Shown piece by piece: positions 35,693-46,051 of a stretch of DNA of 64,000 bases. Every line of letters begins with the position of its first letter. The first letter of the stretch is position 1. Both the position numbers and the translations under genes were made by a program. Location: contig CAMYLY010000004.1 in NCBI GenBank assembly GCA_947259405.1, forward strand, positions 594,585 through 658,584. The letters are read 5' to 3'. The DNA is from an uncultured Gemmatimonadales bacterium. Lineage in GTDB: Bacteria > Gemmatimonadota > Gemmatimonadetes > Gemmatimonadales > GWC2-71-9. The notes below the pieces were generated by a model. It was not told the DNA's origin. It saw only the letters and a list, made by a program, of their open reading frames with translations, and did not search any database.

Positions 35693-37518
35693 ATAACGGC
35701 AACGGCTGAAGCAATTCGCCCGACGGGCGCGCTGATCTGCACCCCTTGTACTAGGTCCCGAATGGCGTCCTGGACCTCACGCGCGATGGCGATGCCCTCT
35801 TCCGCCGCAGCATCGTCACCGCTGGCATCCGCTTTCCGCATTCGCTCCATGACACTGGTAGGAAGAGATGTCCCAGGCACCTCATTGGCGAGGAATTCAG
35901 CGTTCCGTAAGGAGGTGATGGGCCAAAGCCCTGCGATGACGGGAATCGACGGTTGGACTTGTTCGAGAAACGCGGCTAATTGGCGTGCGTCGAAGACGGG
36001 TTGTGTCACGATGAAGTCGGCGCCGGCGTCGATCTTCCAATGGAGGCGCGATTGCTCTCGTTGCGAATCCGCAGCGGCTTGGTTTGCGGCGACGCCGATG
36101 ACGTACTCGGTGGGTTGTCCGAGTGGATTGCCCCCCGGGTCGAGCCCATGGTTCAGGCGGTACACGACGTTGGTCAAGCCGATGGAATCGATATCGAAGA
36201 CGGCGGTCGAATCTGGGTAGGGTCCTGTCCGCGGTGGGTCCCCGGTCACGATCAAGAGATTCCTGAGCCCGGCGGCCGAGGCACCGAGCAGATCGCTGAT
36301 CATGCCGAGCATGTTTCGGTCGCGGCAGGTATAATGCGCGATCGTCTCGATCCCAACCTGGTGCTCGATGATGATTGCCGAGGGAATGACGCCCATGCGG
36401 CTCTGCGCCCGTGCTCCGTCGAGGAGGCTGACGGCATCGGCGCCCGCAACTTTCAGTTGCCTGGCCCATTCGATGAGCTTTGTGGACGATGCTCCCTTGG
36501 GTGGGAGCAGCTCGACCGTTGTGACCCACTGCCCTCGCGCGAGTTTGGCTCCCCAGCGCGATCGCTGATCCAAAGGCGTCGCGCCCACGGGCGCCGCGCG
36601 GTGCACGTCGCTTCGGCGCTGAACCGAGTTGTGCTGTCGCGGTTCGCGCGTGGCCACTTGGTCCGCGATCATCTTGATGTGGTCCGGGGTCGTCCCGCAA
36701 CATCCCCCCACGAACCTGGCGCCAGCGTCGACCATACGGAGTGCGTAACGCGCCATGTATTCGGGGCTCGAGAGATAGATCTTCCGGTCACCGACGACGC
36801 GGGGCATGCCGGCGTTGGGCTGCGCGGAGAGTGGCAGGTCCGTGACCGCAGCCATCCGTTCGATCGCATCGAGCATAATCGCGGGCCCGACTGAACAGTT
36901 GAGCCCGATGACATTGGCCCCCCATTCGGTCAGTGCCGCTGCGATCTTCTCGACATCCGATCCAAACGCGGTATTCCCGTCCTCGCCGATCGTGAGCTGC
37001 GCGATGAGTGGAAGGTCCGTGCTTTCCCGTATCGATGTAAACGCTGTCTTGAGCTCATCCAAGTCCGAGAAGGTCTCGAGCACGAAACCGTCTACCCCGC
37101 CCTCGAGGAGCCCCAGCACCTGGCGACGAAAATATCCAATGGCTTCCTCGCGCGCCGTTGGTCCCCATGGCTCGATGCGAATCCCGAGTGGCCCGACGGC
37201 TCCAAGCACGCTGACACGGTCGCCGGCCACTTCGCGTGCGATCTGCGCGCCTACCCGGTTGAGTTCTTCCGTGCGGTCCTCGAGGCCGTAGCTCGAGAGT
37301 TTCACGGGATTGGCGCCGAATGTGTTGGTTTCGATCGCTTCCGCGCCCGCCCGAACGTAGCTCTCGTGGATCCCGTGAATGAGCGCTGGTTGTGAAACAC
37401 TGAGTTCGTCGTAGCAGACATTGACGAAGACGCCCCGCTGATAGATCAGCGTGCCCATCGCACCGTCTAGCACGTGGGTACGGTCATCGTCGATGAGGCT
37501 TCGAAGGGTGCGCTCCAT
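35686..37518 (-). CDS. Bifunctional homocysteine S-methyltransferase / methylenetetrahydrofolate reductase
   Basis: The 610-residue protein joins two modules. The first (1-290) is a zinc-dependent homocysteine methyltransferase with VLDGAMGTLI, IGLNCSVGPA and the metal pair in [11 protein letters not shown]. The second (about 325-600) is MTHFR with VTTVELLPPKGAS, YTCRDRNMLGMIS, LLIVTGDPPRTG and IVTQPVFDA. The arrangement matches B. subtilis YitJ. It starts 7 bp after the metH stop with AGGTGA about 9 nt upstream of its ATG, so it is co-transcribed with metH and shares its SAM-II leader. It could supply methyl-THF to MetH or use another methyl donor itself. Confidence 0.93.
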   Translation of the reverse strand: MERTLRSLIDDDRTHVLDGAMGTLIYQRGVFVNVCYDELSVSQPALIHGIHESYVRAGAEAIETNTFGANPVKLSSYGLEDRTEELNRVGAQIAREVAGDRVSVLGAVGPLGIRIEPWGPTAREEAIGYFRRQVLGLLEGGVDGFVLETFSDLDELKTAFTSIRESTDLPLIAQLTIGEDGNTAFGSDVEKIAAALTEWGANVIGLNCSVGPAIMLDAIERMAAVTDLPLSAQPNAGMPRVVGDRKIYLSSPEYMARYALRMVDAGARFVGGCCGTTPDHIKMIADQVATREPRQHNSVQRRSDVHRAAPVGATPLDQRSRWGAKLARGQWVTTVELLPPKGASSTKLIEWARQLKVAGADAVSLLDGARAQSRMGVIPSAIIIEHQVGIETIAHYTCRDRNMLGMISDLLGASAAGLRNLLIVTGDPPRTGPYPDSTAVFDIDSIGLTNVVYRLNHGLDPGGNPLGQPTEYVIGVAANQAAADSQREQSRLHWKIDAGADFIVTQPVFDARQLAAFLEQVQPSIPVIAGLWPITSLRNAEFLANEVPGTSLPTSVMERMRKADASGDDAAAEEGIAIAREVQDAIRDLVQGVQISAPVGRIASAVAVIH

Positions 37519-37525
37519 TAGGCGT

Positions 37526-40500
37526 TCACCTGTCGGGTGGATCGTAGGCTAGGTTGGGTCGCAGCCAACGCTCAATGTCCGACACGGTCATCCCGCGACT
37601 TGCCGCATACGCTTCGACCTGATCACGTCCGATGTTACCCAACCCGAAGTAATACGCTTCCGGATGCGCGAAATACCAGCCACAGACTGAGGCCGCGGGC
37701 AGCATGGCGCCGCTATCGGTCAGCGTGATGTCGGTTCGCCGCGTAGCGTCCAAAAGGTCGAACAGAGGGAACTTTTGCGAGTGGTCAGGACACGCCGGGT
37801 ACCCCGGTGCCGGTCGGATACCATGGTACTGTTCGCGGATGAGTTCCTCGTTGGTGAGTCGCTCGTTCTCTTCATATCCCCAAAATTCAGTGCGCACGCG
37901 CTGGTGCAGACGTTCTGCGAATGCCTCGGCGAGTCGATCGGCCAGCGCCTTCACCAAGATGGCCGAGTAATCGTCGTGCGAAGATTCATAGTGCGTTGCC
38001 AGGTCGGTCGCGCCAATCCCGGCCGTGACGACGAAGGCTCCGACGTGGTCGGTCACACCGCAGTCGGCCGGCGCGACGAAATCGGCCAGTGAGACGTTGG
38101 GTCGACCGGGCGGCTTCTCCATTTGTTGCCGAAGCTGTGTGAGTCGCGCGAGAATGCCCCTGCTTGATCGGTCGTCATACAGCACGATGTCGTCGACGTC
38201 TTGGGTATTGGCCGGAAACAACCCGAACACGCCATGTGCCTCCAGCAGACCATCCGCTGAGATCGTGTCGAGCATGCGCTCGGCGTCGCCATACAGCCCC
38301 TGTGCTTCCGGGCCTACACTCGCGTCTTCGAGGATGGCTGGATAATGTCCCTTGAGCTCCCATGCGGCGAAGAACGGCGACCAATCGATGTATTGCCGGA
38401 GTTCATCGATGGAGTAGCTCCGAAGCTCGTGTACGCCTGTGGATGAGGGCGCAGGTGGGAGCTGTCCATTCCAAGCGATCGTGAAGTGACGCGCCCGCGC
38501 ATCGGCGAACGGCAAGATGCGACTCCGTCGAGTGCGACCCTTGTGACGTTCACGCAGCTGCCGGTACTCCGCTTGGACGTCACCAACGAAAGCCTCGCGC
38601 TTCTCTGTACTGAGCAGCGCGCCCATGACGCCGACGCTGCGTGACGCATCTAGCACGTGGACGGTCGGTCCCCTGTACTGTTCCTCGATCTTCACCGCCG
38701 TGTGCGCCTTGGATGTCGTAGCGCCGCCGATCAGGAGCGGAATGTCGAATCCTTCGCGATCCATCTCCTTGGCGACGTGCACCATCTCATCGAGGGAAGG
38801 GGTGATTAGTCCGGAAAGGCCAATAACGTCAGCTCCGTGGGCGCGTGCCGCTTCGAGGATCTTCTGCACCGGTACCATCACGCCGAGATCGACAACATCA
38901 TAGTTATTGCAGCGGAGAACGACGCCAACGATGTTCTTTCCGATATCATGGACATCACCCTTCACGGTTGCAAGGACAATGCACCCTTTCGCCGACGTCG
39001 TGCCGGCGGCAGCCTTCTCCGCTTCGATGTATGGGATGAGATAGGCGACGGCCTTCTTCATGACGCGGGCGCTCTTCACGACTTGGGGTAGGAACATGCG
39101 ACCAGACCCGAAGAGGTCGCCCACGACGTTCATGCCGTCCATCAGGGGACCTTCGATGACGTCGATCGCATGATCGCACCGCTGGCGTGCCTCTTCCGTA
39201 TCGTGCTCGATGAAGTCCTGAATGCCCTCGACCAAGGCGTGGCTGAGCCGGGCCTCGACCGGATGTTCTCGCCAGGCGAGGTCTTCGGTTTGTGTCCGGC
39301 CGGTTCCCTCAACCGTCGTCGCGAGAGTGGTCAGGCGTTCGGTTGCATCAGAATGGCGGTTGAAGAGGACATCTTCGATCGCCTCGCGTAACTCGGCCGG
39401 GATGTCGTCATACACCGGAAGCGCGCCCGCATTGACGATCGCCATGTCGAGGCCGACCCGAACCCCATGGTAGAGGAAGGCCGCATGCATCGCCTCCCGT
39501 ACCGCGTTATTCCCACGGAACGAGAAGGAGAGGTTGGATAATCCACCACTCACTCGAACGTGTGGAAGGCTCTCCTTGATCCGTTGGGTGGCTCTGAGAA
39601 ACGCACGACCGTACTCGTTGTGCTCCTCGATCCCTGTTGCGACCGCGAAGATGTTGGGATCGAAGATGATGTCTTCTGGTGCGAATCCAACGTCCTCAGT
39701 CAGGATGTGATAGGCGCGAGCGCAGATCTCGACTTTCCGCTCATAGGTATCGGCCTGGCCGGCTTCGTCGAAGGCCATAACGATGACGGCTGCGCCGTAG
39801 CGACGCACGAGCGTCGCCTGACGCTTGAATTCCTTCTCACCCTCCTTCAGACTGATCGAGTTCACCACGCCTTTGCCCTGGACGCATTTCAATCCCTCCT
39901 CGATCACTGACCATTTGGACGAATCGACGACAATAGGAACGGCAGCGATGTCGGGCTCCGCGGCCACCAAATGGAGAAACCTGACCATGGCGTCGTGCGA
40001 ATCGAGCATGCCTTCGTCCATGTTCACATCGATCATCTGCGCCCCATTGGTGACTTGCTGCCGAGCGACGTCGAGCGCGGTATCGTAGTCATCGTCCTTG
40101 ATCAAGCGGGCGAAGCGCGCCGATCCCGTCACGTTCGTGCGCTCGCCAATGTTGACGAACCCTTTATCGGGATGAATGACCAGCGGCTCTAGTCCCGCCA
40201 GTCTCGTATAGGGTGGCACCGTCGGAATCTCGCGAGGGTCATGAACCGCCACGGCCGTGGCCATTGCGGCGACGTGCGCCGGTGTCGTGCCGCAGCAGCC
40301 GCCGACGATGTTGAGGAATCCACGCTCCGCGAACTCCGCGATGATCGCGGCCATTTCCTCGGGACCCTGTTCGTACTCGCCAAACTCGTTTGGCAGACCT
40401 GCGTTGGGGTGGCACGACACGTACGTATCGGCAATACCGGAGAGCTCGTCGAGGTAGGGGCGAAGCTCGGCAGCACCCAAGGCGCAGTTCAGTCCAACGC

Positions 40501-41233
40501 TGAAGAGGTCACCGTGACGAACGGAGATCCAAAATGCCTCAGTGGTCTGGCCAGAAAGTGTGCGACCGGATGCGTCGGTGATGGTCCCCGACACCATGAT
40601 AGGAACGTCTTCGGCTCGCCGGTCGAGCATCTGCCGGATCCCAAACAGGGCTGCCTTGCAGTTCAAGGTGTCGAATACCGTTTCGACAAGCAGGAGATCG
40701 ACACCGCCATCGATTAAAGCCTCGGCTTGGTCGCCGTATGCCTGGGCCAACTCGTCGAAGGCCACGTTGCGATACCCAGGGTTGTTGACGTCTGGTGAAA
40801 GCGATGCTGTTCGGTTCGTCGGGCCGATACTGCCGGCTACGAAACGCGGCCGGGACGGATCTGCTGCTGTAACGTCGTCGGCGACCATTCGCGCGATTCG
40901 CGCGGACTCAAAGTTGATATCCCGTACGGCTGATTCGAGTTGATAATCAGCCTGTGAAATCACATTGGCGTTGAAGGTGTTCGTTTCGAGTATGTCGGCG
41001 CCAGCCTCGAGGTAGGCCCGGTGGATGGCCGACAGAATATCCGGCTGCGACAAGGCCAGGAGGTCGTTGTTGCCTCGGAGCGGAACGGGATGATTGACGA
41101 ACCGATCGCCACGGAATCCGTCCTCATCGATGTCGTAGGACTGCACCATGGTCCCCATGCCACCGTCGAGCAGTACGATCCGCTCCTTGACGAGGGTATG
41201 AAGTTGACGAATTCGTTCGTTCCGATCGGCCAT
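37526..41233 (-). CDS. metH: Cobalamin-dependent methionine synthase
   Basis: The 1235-residue protein is the full four-module enzyme. Homocysteine module: [14 protein letters not shown] and [11 protein letters not shown]. Methyl-THF module: [14 protein letters not shown] and [10 protein letters not shown]. Cobalamin module: [11 protein letters not shown], the base-off histidine motif, plus [14 protein letters not shown]. Activation module: [12 protein letters not shown], the SAM-binding signature. Length matches E. coli MetH (1227). I use the ATG at 41233; a longer frame would start with TTG at 41266 inside the leader hairpin. Expression is expected to respond to SAM through the riboswitch upstream, and the YitJ-like gene follows in the same operon. 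Confidence 0.97.
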   Translation of the reverse strand: MADRNERIRQLHTLVKERIVLLDGGMGTMVQSYDIDEDGFRGDRFVNHPVPLRGNNDLLALSQPDILSAIHRAYLEAGADILETNTFNANVISQADYQLESAVRDINFESARIARMVADDVTAADPSRPRFVAGSIGPTNRTASLSPDVNNPGYRNVAFDELAQAYGDQAEALIDGGVDLLLVETVFDTLNCKAALFGIRQMLDRRAEDVPIMVSGTITDASGRTLSGQTTEAFWISVRHGDLFSVGLNCALGAAELRPYLDELSGIADTYVSCHPNAGLPNEFGEYEQGPEEMAAIIAEFAERGFLNIVGGCCGTTPAHVAAMATAVAVHDPREIPTVPPYTRLAGLEPLVIHPDKGFVNIGERTNVTGSARFARLIKDDDYDTALDVARQQVTNGAQMIDVNMDEGMLDSHDAMVRFLHLVAAEPDIAAVPIVVDSSKWSVIEEGLKCVQGKGVVNSISLKEGEKEFKRQATLVRRYGAAVIVMAFDEAGQADTYERKVEICARAYHILTEDVGFAPEDIIFDPNIFAVATGIEEHNEYGRAFLRATQRIKESLPHVRVSGGLSNLSFSFRGNNAVREAMHAAFLYHGVRVGLDMAIVNAGALPVYDDIPAELREAIEDVLFNRHSDATERLTTLATTVEGTGRTQTEDLAWREHPVEARLSHALVEGIQDFIEHDTEEARQRCDHAIDVIEGPLMDGMNVVGDLFGSGRMFLPQVVKSARVMKKAVAYLIPYIEAEKAAAGTTSAKGCIVLATVKGDVHDIGKNIVGVVLRCNNYDVVDLGVMVPVQKILEAARAHGADVIGLSGLITPSLDEMVHVAKEMDREGFDIPLLIGGATTSKAHTAVKIEEQYRGPTVHVLDASRSVGVMGALLSTEKREAFVGDVQAEYRQLRERHKGRTRRSRILPFADARARHFTIAWNGQLPPAPSSTGVHELRSYSIDELRQYIDWSPFFAAWELKGHYPAILEDASVGPEAQGLYGDAERMLDTISADGLLEAHGVFGLFPANTQDVDDIVLYDDRSSRGILARLTQLRQQMEKPPGRPNVSLADFVAPADCGVTDHVGAFVVTAGIGATDLATHYESSHDDYSAILVKALADRLAEAFAERLHQRVRTEFWGYEENERLTNEELIREQYHGIRPAPGYPACPDHSQKFPLFDLLDATRRTDITLTDSGAMLPAASVCGWYFAHPEAYYFGLGNIGRDQVEAYAASRGMTVSDIERWLRPNLAYDPPDR

Positions 41234-41246
41234 TTCGATGTCCAAC

Positions 41247-41293
41247 AAAAAAAGCCCCGCCGCCAAAAGCGCGCGAAGCTGGCCTTTTAGCGG
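41247..41293 (-). terminator. Leader hairpin with U-tract between riboswitch and metH
   Basis: On the minus strand CCGCTAAAAG (41293-41284) can pair with CTTTTGGCGG (41269-41260), with one G-U pair, across a 14-nt loop. Six nucleotides later comes a run of seven T (41253-41247). The left arm overlaps the 3' strand of the SAM-II aptamer, so the two structures compete. The 6-nt gap before the U-tract is longer than in a standard intrinsic terminator. It may be an expression platform or an ordinary terminator for the DUF167 gene upstream. Confidence 0.5.
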
Positions 41294-41332
41294 TTTATTT
41301 TACGTGGCCGCAATACGCCGCAAATCACCACG
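41281..41332 (-). promoter_or_regulatory. SAM-II riboswitch aptamer upstream of metH
   Basis: Read 5' to 3' on the minus strand the 52 nt follow the SAM-II layout: P1 arm CGUGG, loop UGAUUUG with GUAUUGC, P1 arm CCACG, an A-rich linker of 11 nt, then GCUAAAAGGCC. The linker length and the conserved UGAUUU, GUAUUGC and GCUAAAA blocks equal those of the crystallised metX SAM-II RNA as I remember it. P1 and the pseudoknot end show compensating changes (CGUGG/CCACG for CGCGC/GCGCG; GGC with GCC for CC with GG). It lies about 48 nt before the metH ATG. Confidence 0.9.
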
Positions 41333-41382
41333 CCAGATTGTTGAATCGCAATGTACCGACTCTGCTTGGTTGAGGAAAGGGA

Positions 41383-41634
41383 TCAGACCGACCCACCCAA
41401 GGCTCGCCGGACCTCATCGTTTTCTAATCCATTGATGCGAACACGCTTGCGGCGCGATGCCTTTCCGCTCACCAGCTCTATGCTCTGTCGGCTGATGCCG
41501 AGCAGTTGGGCGAGCAACCGCACCAGCTCGTTGTTCGCTGCGCCATCGACTGGGGGTGCCTGAAGACGGATCTTGATGGCGTCCCCGTGGAGCCCAACGA
41601 TCTCTGAGCGCTTTGCACGTGGGTGGATATGCAC
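41383..41634 (-). CDS. DUF167 (YggU-type) small protein
   Basis: The 83-residue protein has the family signature HIHPRAKRSEIVGLHGDAIK, then RLQAPPVDGAANNELV, SGKASRRKRVRI and a short C-terminus. I use the GTG at 41634, 27 nt after the yggT stop; no better codon exists before the stop in frame. YggU proteins are small alpha/beta proteins often next to YggT. No defined function. It ends 51 nt before the SAM-II aptamer. Confidence 0.88.
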   Translation of the reverse strand: MHIHPRAKRSEIVGLHGDAIKIRLQAPPVDGAANNELVRLLAQLLGISRQSIELVSGKASRRKRVRINGLENDEVRRALGGSV

Positions 41635-41661
41635 GTGGACGATGGCCGATGGCGTGGAAGG

Positions 41662-42228
41662 TCACAACAAGCCAACGATGGCCGAAATCATGAACTGGAG
41701 GAGGAAGAATGCGACCAACGGGCTAAAGTCGAATCCGGCAATTGGTGGGATGATACGTCGGAGGGGAAGGACGCACCAATCCGTCAGAGGATAGGTCCAT
41801 TTCACCCAGCGATTGTACCGACCCATTCCGAACCACGATGCGATAACCCGCACGATCAGTGCGAAGATGATGAGACGGCCGGCCAACAGGACGATGAGAC
41901 GCACGATGCCACGCGGTCCGGACGTCGCCGCGCCGCCAATCTGCTGCAACATCCCCGCGATGACCTCTGCGAGGGTCACAGTGATGATGCCGCCCACCAC
42001 GGTGATGCCGAGAAGCCACCACGGGGCGTTCTGGGGTAGCCCGCCGCGCTGAACGAGCCAGTGCTCAATTGGACTGATGACGACGTCGGACGTCTTCCGA
42101 ATGAGTCGTCCGGGGGCGGAGAACGGGTTCAGACGGCGCGTGCGCACCGCCCAGGAACCGACCGCGACAGCGGCACTGGCAACGAAGACTCCGAATACGG
42201 CATAGCGGACGAGGTCGACCAGTAACAT
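41662..42228 (-). CDS. YggT family membrane protein
   Basis: The 188-residue protein has five or so hydrophobic segments, ending with the YggT module RVIASWFGMGRYN, WTYPLTDWCVLPLRRIIPP and FDFSPLVAFFLLQF. The start at 42228 lies 14 bp past the kgd stop, and frames reaching 42435 would overlap kgd, so I reject them. YggT proteins are linked to osmotic tolerance and to the cell-division or PLP locus in various bacteria. The pairing with DUF167 is conserved across phyla. Confidence 0.88.
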   Translation of the reverse strand: MLLVDLVRYAVFGVFVASAAVAVGSWAVRTRRLNPFSAPGRLIRKTSDVVISPIEHWLVQRGGLPQNAPWWLLGITVVGGIITVTLAEVIAGMLQQIGGAATSGPRGIVRLIVLLAGRLIIFALIVRVIASWFGMGRYNRWVKWTYPLTDWCVLPLRRIIPPIAGFDFSPLVAFFLLQFMISAIVGLL

Positions 42229-42241
42229 GAAACGGCGCGCC

Positions 42242-45200
42242 CTAGCCGAGCGCCTCGGTGACGAGGCGCTCTTGTTCGGCCCTGTGGGCCGCCGGGTACC
42301 CCTCGGCGGGGCTGGATCGCTCAGGACGCGAGGCAACCGCGAGCGAGACGCCATCGGGGAGAAGTGCCGTGACCTGCGGCACGACCCACTTGCGAGCCCC
42401 CATGTTGCTCGGTTCTTCCTGCACCCAGAGGACATCGCGGAGATTGGGATACGTGGCTAAGAGATTGGCGATGTGTCCTTCGGGAAACGGGTAGAGAAGT
42501 TCGATCCGTGCGAGCGCGACGTGCCTCGCGTCCGCGCGTTGCGGACTACCGCTAATATCGTAGAAGACCTTTCCGGAGCAGAGCACCAACTGCGTCACGG
42601 CATCCGATCCTGCGGGCAACGCCGGATCGTGCAGCACTTCATGGAATTCGGTGCTCGCGAGCTCAGCGATCGTGGAGACCGCTCGTGGATGCCGAAGAAG
42701 ACTCTTGGGCGTGAATACAATGAGTGGCCGGATCTCCTCATGCTTGGCTTGACGGCGGAGGAGGTGGAAGTACTGCGCAGGTGTCGAGCAGTTCGCCACC
42801 CGAATGTTGCCTTCGGCACCGAGTGCGAGATAGCGTTCGATGCGCGCGCTCGAATGCTCGGGGCCCTGACCTTCGTACCCGTGGGGCAGCAACATCGTAA
42901 GTCGTGCGAGTTGTCCCCATTTCGCTAGTCCCGCGATGATGAACTGATCGATGATGACCTCGGCCCCGTTGGCGAAGTCACCGAATTGCGCCTCCCATAT
43001 CACCATTGCTTCATGTGCGGCCGTGCTGTAACCGTATTCAAATCCGAGCGCGCCGTACTCGGATAATGGGCTGTTGTGCAACTCGAATGCGGCAGTACGA
43101 TCGTCGAGATACTTGAGCGGCGTGAGCGCCTCGCCGGTCTCGGCGTCGAAGAGCACGAGGTGACGCTGGCTGAATGTACCGCGCTCCGTATCCTGCCCGA
43201 CGAGTCGAACCGGTACGCCCTCAACGCCTAGGGTCGCCAACGCCAAGGCCTCAGCATGCGCCCAATCGATGGGCCCATCGGCGTCGAAGGCCTGCGCCCG
43301 CCTGTCCAGCACCCGCTTCAGCTTGCGATTGATGTGGAAGTGCTCCGGTACGCGATGGAGTTGACTGTTGAGAGCAGCAAGCGTCTCGCGATCGACCTTA
43401 GTGTCGGGCTGGGCGGCTGACACGGAAAGGCCTGTGATACGGTCGGGTTCCTCGCCTTCCTCTTCGTGCCCGACGATGTCCGCTTTTAACCGATCTTGCG
43501 TTGCGGCTAGGTCATCATAGATCTGCTGCGCCTCGGCCTCGGCCGCTTCCCGCGTCATCACGCCCTGTTGTGCGAGACGACCTGCATACTGCGACCATAC
43601 AGTCTCGTGCTGATCGATGCGTTGATACATTGCCGGCTGCGTGTACCGAGGCTCATCACCCTCGTTGTGCCCGTGACGTCTGTACCCCACGAGGTTGATC
43701 ACGACGTCGCCATGGAACTTCTCGCGGTACATCATAGCCAACCGAATGGCGGCGAGCGACGCCTCAGCATCGTCGGCATTGACGTGAACAATCGGTACGT
43801 CGAATCCTTTGGCGAGGTCGCTGGCAAAATCCGTCGACCGTGCGTCTCGTGTCTCGGTGGTGAATCCGATCTGGTTGTTGGCGATGATATGGAGCGTCCC
43901 ACCCGTGGTGTAGCCGTGCAGGCGCGCGAGGTTCAACGTTTCTGCGACAATTCCCTGCCCCGCAAATGCGGCATCGCCATGGATTAGAATGGGAAGCACG
44001 CGCGCTGGGTCATGCTCGATGTGCGTGGCCGCGCGCACTGTCTGGCGCGCGCGTGCGCTGCCCGCTACGACTGGGTTCACGGCTTCCAGATGACTGGGGT
44101 TGGCCATCAGGGTAACATCGATCTGGCGATCGTTCCACGTCGTGAACGGGCCGGCGGCGCCGTGATGGTATTTGACGTCACCGGTTCCCCCGACAGGGGC
44201 GAGCGTTTCTTCGACCTGTCGACCGCCTTCGAACTCGGCCAGTAAGGTCTCGTACGGCACGCCCAGAATGTGGGCGAGCATGTTCAGGCGACCGCGGTGG
44301 GCCATGCCCATGACGGCCTCGTCTGTCCCTTGATCCGAGGCGATGTCGAGTGCGCGATGGACCATCGGGATCAGCATGTCCAATCCCTCGATCCCGAATC
44401 GCTTGTGGCCGAGGTAGTTCTTCTGCAAAAACTGTTCGAGCGTTTCGACGCGGGCCAGCTCGCTGAGCAGGTTGCGTTTTTCTTCATCGCTCAAAGGGTA
44501 ACGATGCTCGCCGGATTCGATGACGCGCCGCAGCCAGACCCGTTCCTCAGCGGAGGCGATGTGCTCGATTTCGTACGCGATGGTCCCGCAGTAGGTCTCG
44601 CGCAGCCTGGGAAGCACGTCCAGCATGGTCTCCCCGCCCACGTAGGTCCGCAGTACGCCGGCTGGGATCATTTGGAGTGCGTCGTTGGTGAGTCCCACCG
44701 TGCCAGGATCCAGGGCGGGGTCGCCTCGGCGCTCGGTCCCCAACGGATCGAGATGGGCCGCGAGGTACCCGTGGGTACGATGGTGCTTGACCACCGACAT
44801 GGCGGCCGCCACGTGAAACAGCAGCGCTGCTTCGGAGACATCGATTGGTGGTGTCGGGGCGGTCGGTGCCGTGTGGGAGACCGCGGCTCTCTCGGCTGCG
44901 GCCGTCGCAGCGGTCGTGTCGAGTCCCATCGCCAGCGCGATGGTCTCATAGAACCCCTCATCGCCTTGCAGCAGCGTGTCGATGTGCCGCAGGAACAGCC
45001 CCGATTCAGCACCCTGAATTATGCGGTGGTCATACGTGCTGGTCACTGTCATGAGTCGCTGGCCAGCGGCCGTCCGAATCACGCCTGTCGCAATGATGGA
45101 TCCCTGCCCTGTCATCAAACGCGGCACCGAAGCGACGGTACCCAAGGTGCCTGGATTGGTCAGCGTGATGGTCCCTCCCATGTACGCGTCGGGCATCAGC

Positions 45201-45874
45201 TTGTTGTTGCGCGACCCGCTCACCAGGCGCTCGTACTCGTCGTAAAACTCCCCGAACGTCCGCTCCTCGGCATTCTTGATCACTGGGACCATGAGGCGAC
45301 GTTTGCCATCCTTCCCCTCTGCGTCGACCGCGAGTCCGAGGTTGATCGACTGCGGGTCGAACCGCAGCCGTTCTTCGTCTGACTTTCGTACGGCATGTGT
45401 CATCACCGGAAAGCGGGATGCAGCCCGGACGATGGCCCAGCCGATGAAATGCGTGAACGAGAGTTTCAGCCCCTGAGGCTTCAGGGCCTCGTTCATCGCA
45501 GCGCGAACGGCCCACAACTTCGAGACATCGATGTCACGGAACGAGGTCGCCGTCGGAAGCTCTAGGGACGCTTCCATGTTCTGGAGGAGCCGGAGCGCGG
45601 GCCCAATGATCGGCTCAGCACTTACTCCCTGCGGGGAGACCGGCGCCTCAGTGCGGCTCGATTCGTTGCGCGGCGCGGGTTCGGTAGAGGCCGCACGCTC
45701 TTGCGCTGAATTGCCGTCTTGCTGCCTCGCGGTCTCTATCGGCTCGGCGCCCTCGAGGCCGCTTTCGAATAACGTTCGCCACTCGGTGGGCACGGACGCT
45801 GGATCACGTAGGAAATCCTCGTACAAGGCCTGCGCAAACCCTGAGTTGACGGTTTCAAAGACATTCTCGAACAC
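42242..45874 (-). CDS. kgd: Multifunctional 2-oxoglutarate decarboxylase / dehydrogenase E1 with E2-like domain
   Basis: The 1210-residue protein has an N-terminal E1 dimerisation helix (ALYEDFLRDPASVPTEW), an Ala/Pro linker, then an E2-type acyltransferase domain (about 85-330) with the catalytic TSTYDHRIIQGAESG. The ThDP-dependent E1 follows (about 360-1210) with MGMAHRGRLN, LIHGDAAFAGQGIV and a GVRPLE-like LRRVIE segment. There is no lipoyl domain. The order equals mycobacterial KGD (about 1227 residues), which feeds the TCA cycle through 2-oxoglutarate decarboxylation or an E2/E3-linked dehydrogenase. It starts with GTG at 45874; an ATG at 45884 is out of frame. Confidence 0.93.
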   Translation of the reverse strand: MFENVFETVNSGFAQALYEDFLRDPASVPTEWRTLFESGLEGAEPIETARQQDGNSAQERAASTEPAPRNESSRTEAPVSPQGVSAEPIIGPALRLLQNMEASLELPTATSFRDIDVSKLWAVRAAMNEALKPQGLKLSFTHFIGWAIVRAASRFPVMTHAVRKSDEERLRFDPQSINLGLAVDAEGKDGKRRLMVPVIKNAEERTFGEFYDEYERLVSGSRNNKLMPDAYMGGTITLTNPGTLGTVASVPRLMTGQGSIIATGVIRTAAGQRLMTVTSTYDHRIIQGAESGLFLRHIDTLLQGDEGFYETIALAMGLDTTAATAAAERAAVSHTAPTAPTPPIDVSEAALLFHVAAAMSVVKHHRTHGYLAAHLDPLGTERRGDPALDPGTVGLTNDALQMIPAGVLRTYVGGETMLDVLPRLRETYCGTIAYEIEHIASAEERVWLRRVIESGEHRYPLSDEEKRNLLSELARVETLEQFLQKNYLGHKRFGIEGLDMLIPMVHRALDIASDQGTDEAVMGMAHRGRLNMLAHILGVPYETLLAEFEGGRQVEETLAPVGGTGDVKYHHGAAGPFTTWNDRQIDVTLMANPSHLEAVNPVVAGSARARQTVRAATHIEHDPARVLPILIHGDAAFAGQGIVAETLNLARLHGYTTGGTLHIIANNQIGFTTETRDARSTDFASDLAKGFDVPIVHVNADDAEASLAAIRLAMMYREKFHGDVVINLVGYRRHGHNEGDEPRYTQPAMYQRIDQHETVWSQYAGRLAQQGVMTREAAEAEAQQIYDDLAATQDRLKADIVGHEEEGEEPDRITGLSVSAAQPDTKVDRETLAALNSQLHRVPEHFHINRKLKRVLDRRAQAFDADGPIDWAHAEALALATLGVEGVPVRLVGQDTERGTFSQRHLVLFDAETGEALTPLKYLDDRTAAFELHNSPLSEYGALGFEYGYSTAAHEAMVIWEAQFGDFANGAEVIIDQFIIAGLAKWGQLARLTMLLPHGYEGQGPEHSSARIERYLALGAEGNIRVANCSTPAQYFHLLRRQAKHEEIRPLIVFTPKSLLRHPRAVSTIAELASTEFHEVLHDPALPAGSDAVTQLVLCSGKVFYDISGSPQRADARHVALARIELLYPFPEGHIANLLATYPNLRDVLWVQEEPSNMGARKWVVPQVTALLPDGVSLAVASRPERSSPAEGYPAAHRAEQERLVTEALG

Positions 45875-46051
45875 ACGACACCATGCGTAGGTGGGACCTC
45901 AAAGGTAGACGATGGTAGGTTGGACGGTAGGCCCCCGCTCTGGGAGTGTAGGACCCCAGCGCACACGACGAGCGACACGCTTCCGGGTGGCCAGAGGCCG
46001 CGATAGATTCCTCGCTTGTCCCCGTTCCTTGACCCGACTTGAGGTAGTGTC

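Noticed and set aside
41234..41266. TTG start of metH at 41266
   Set aside because: It lies in the leader hairpin and adds eleven residues absent from other MetH proteins.
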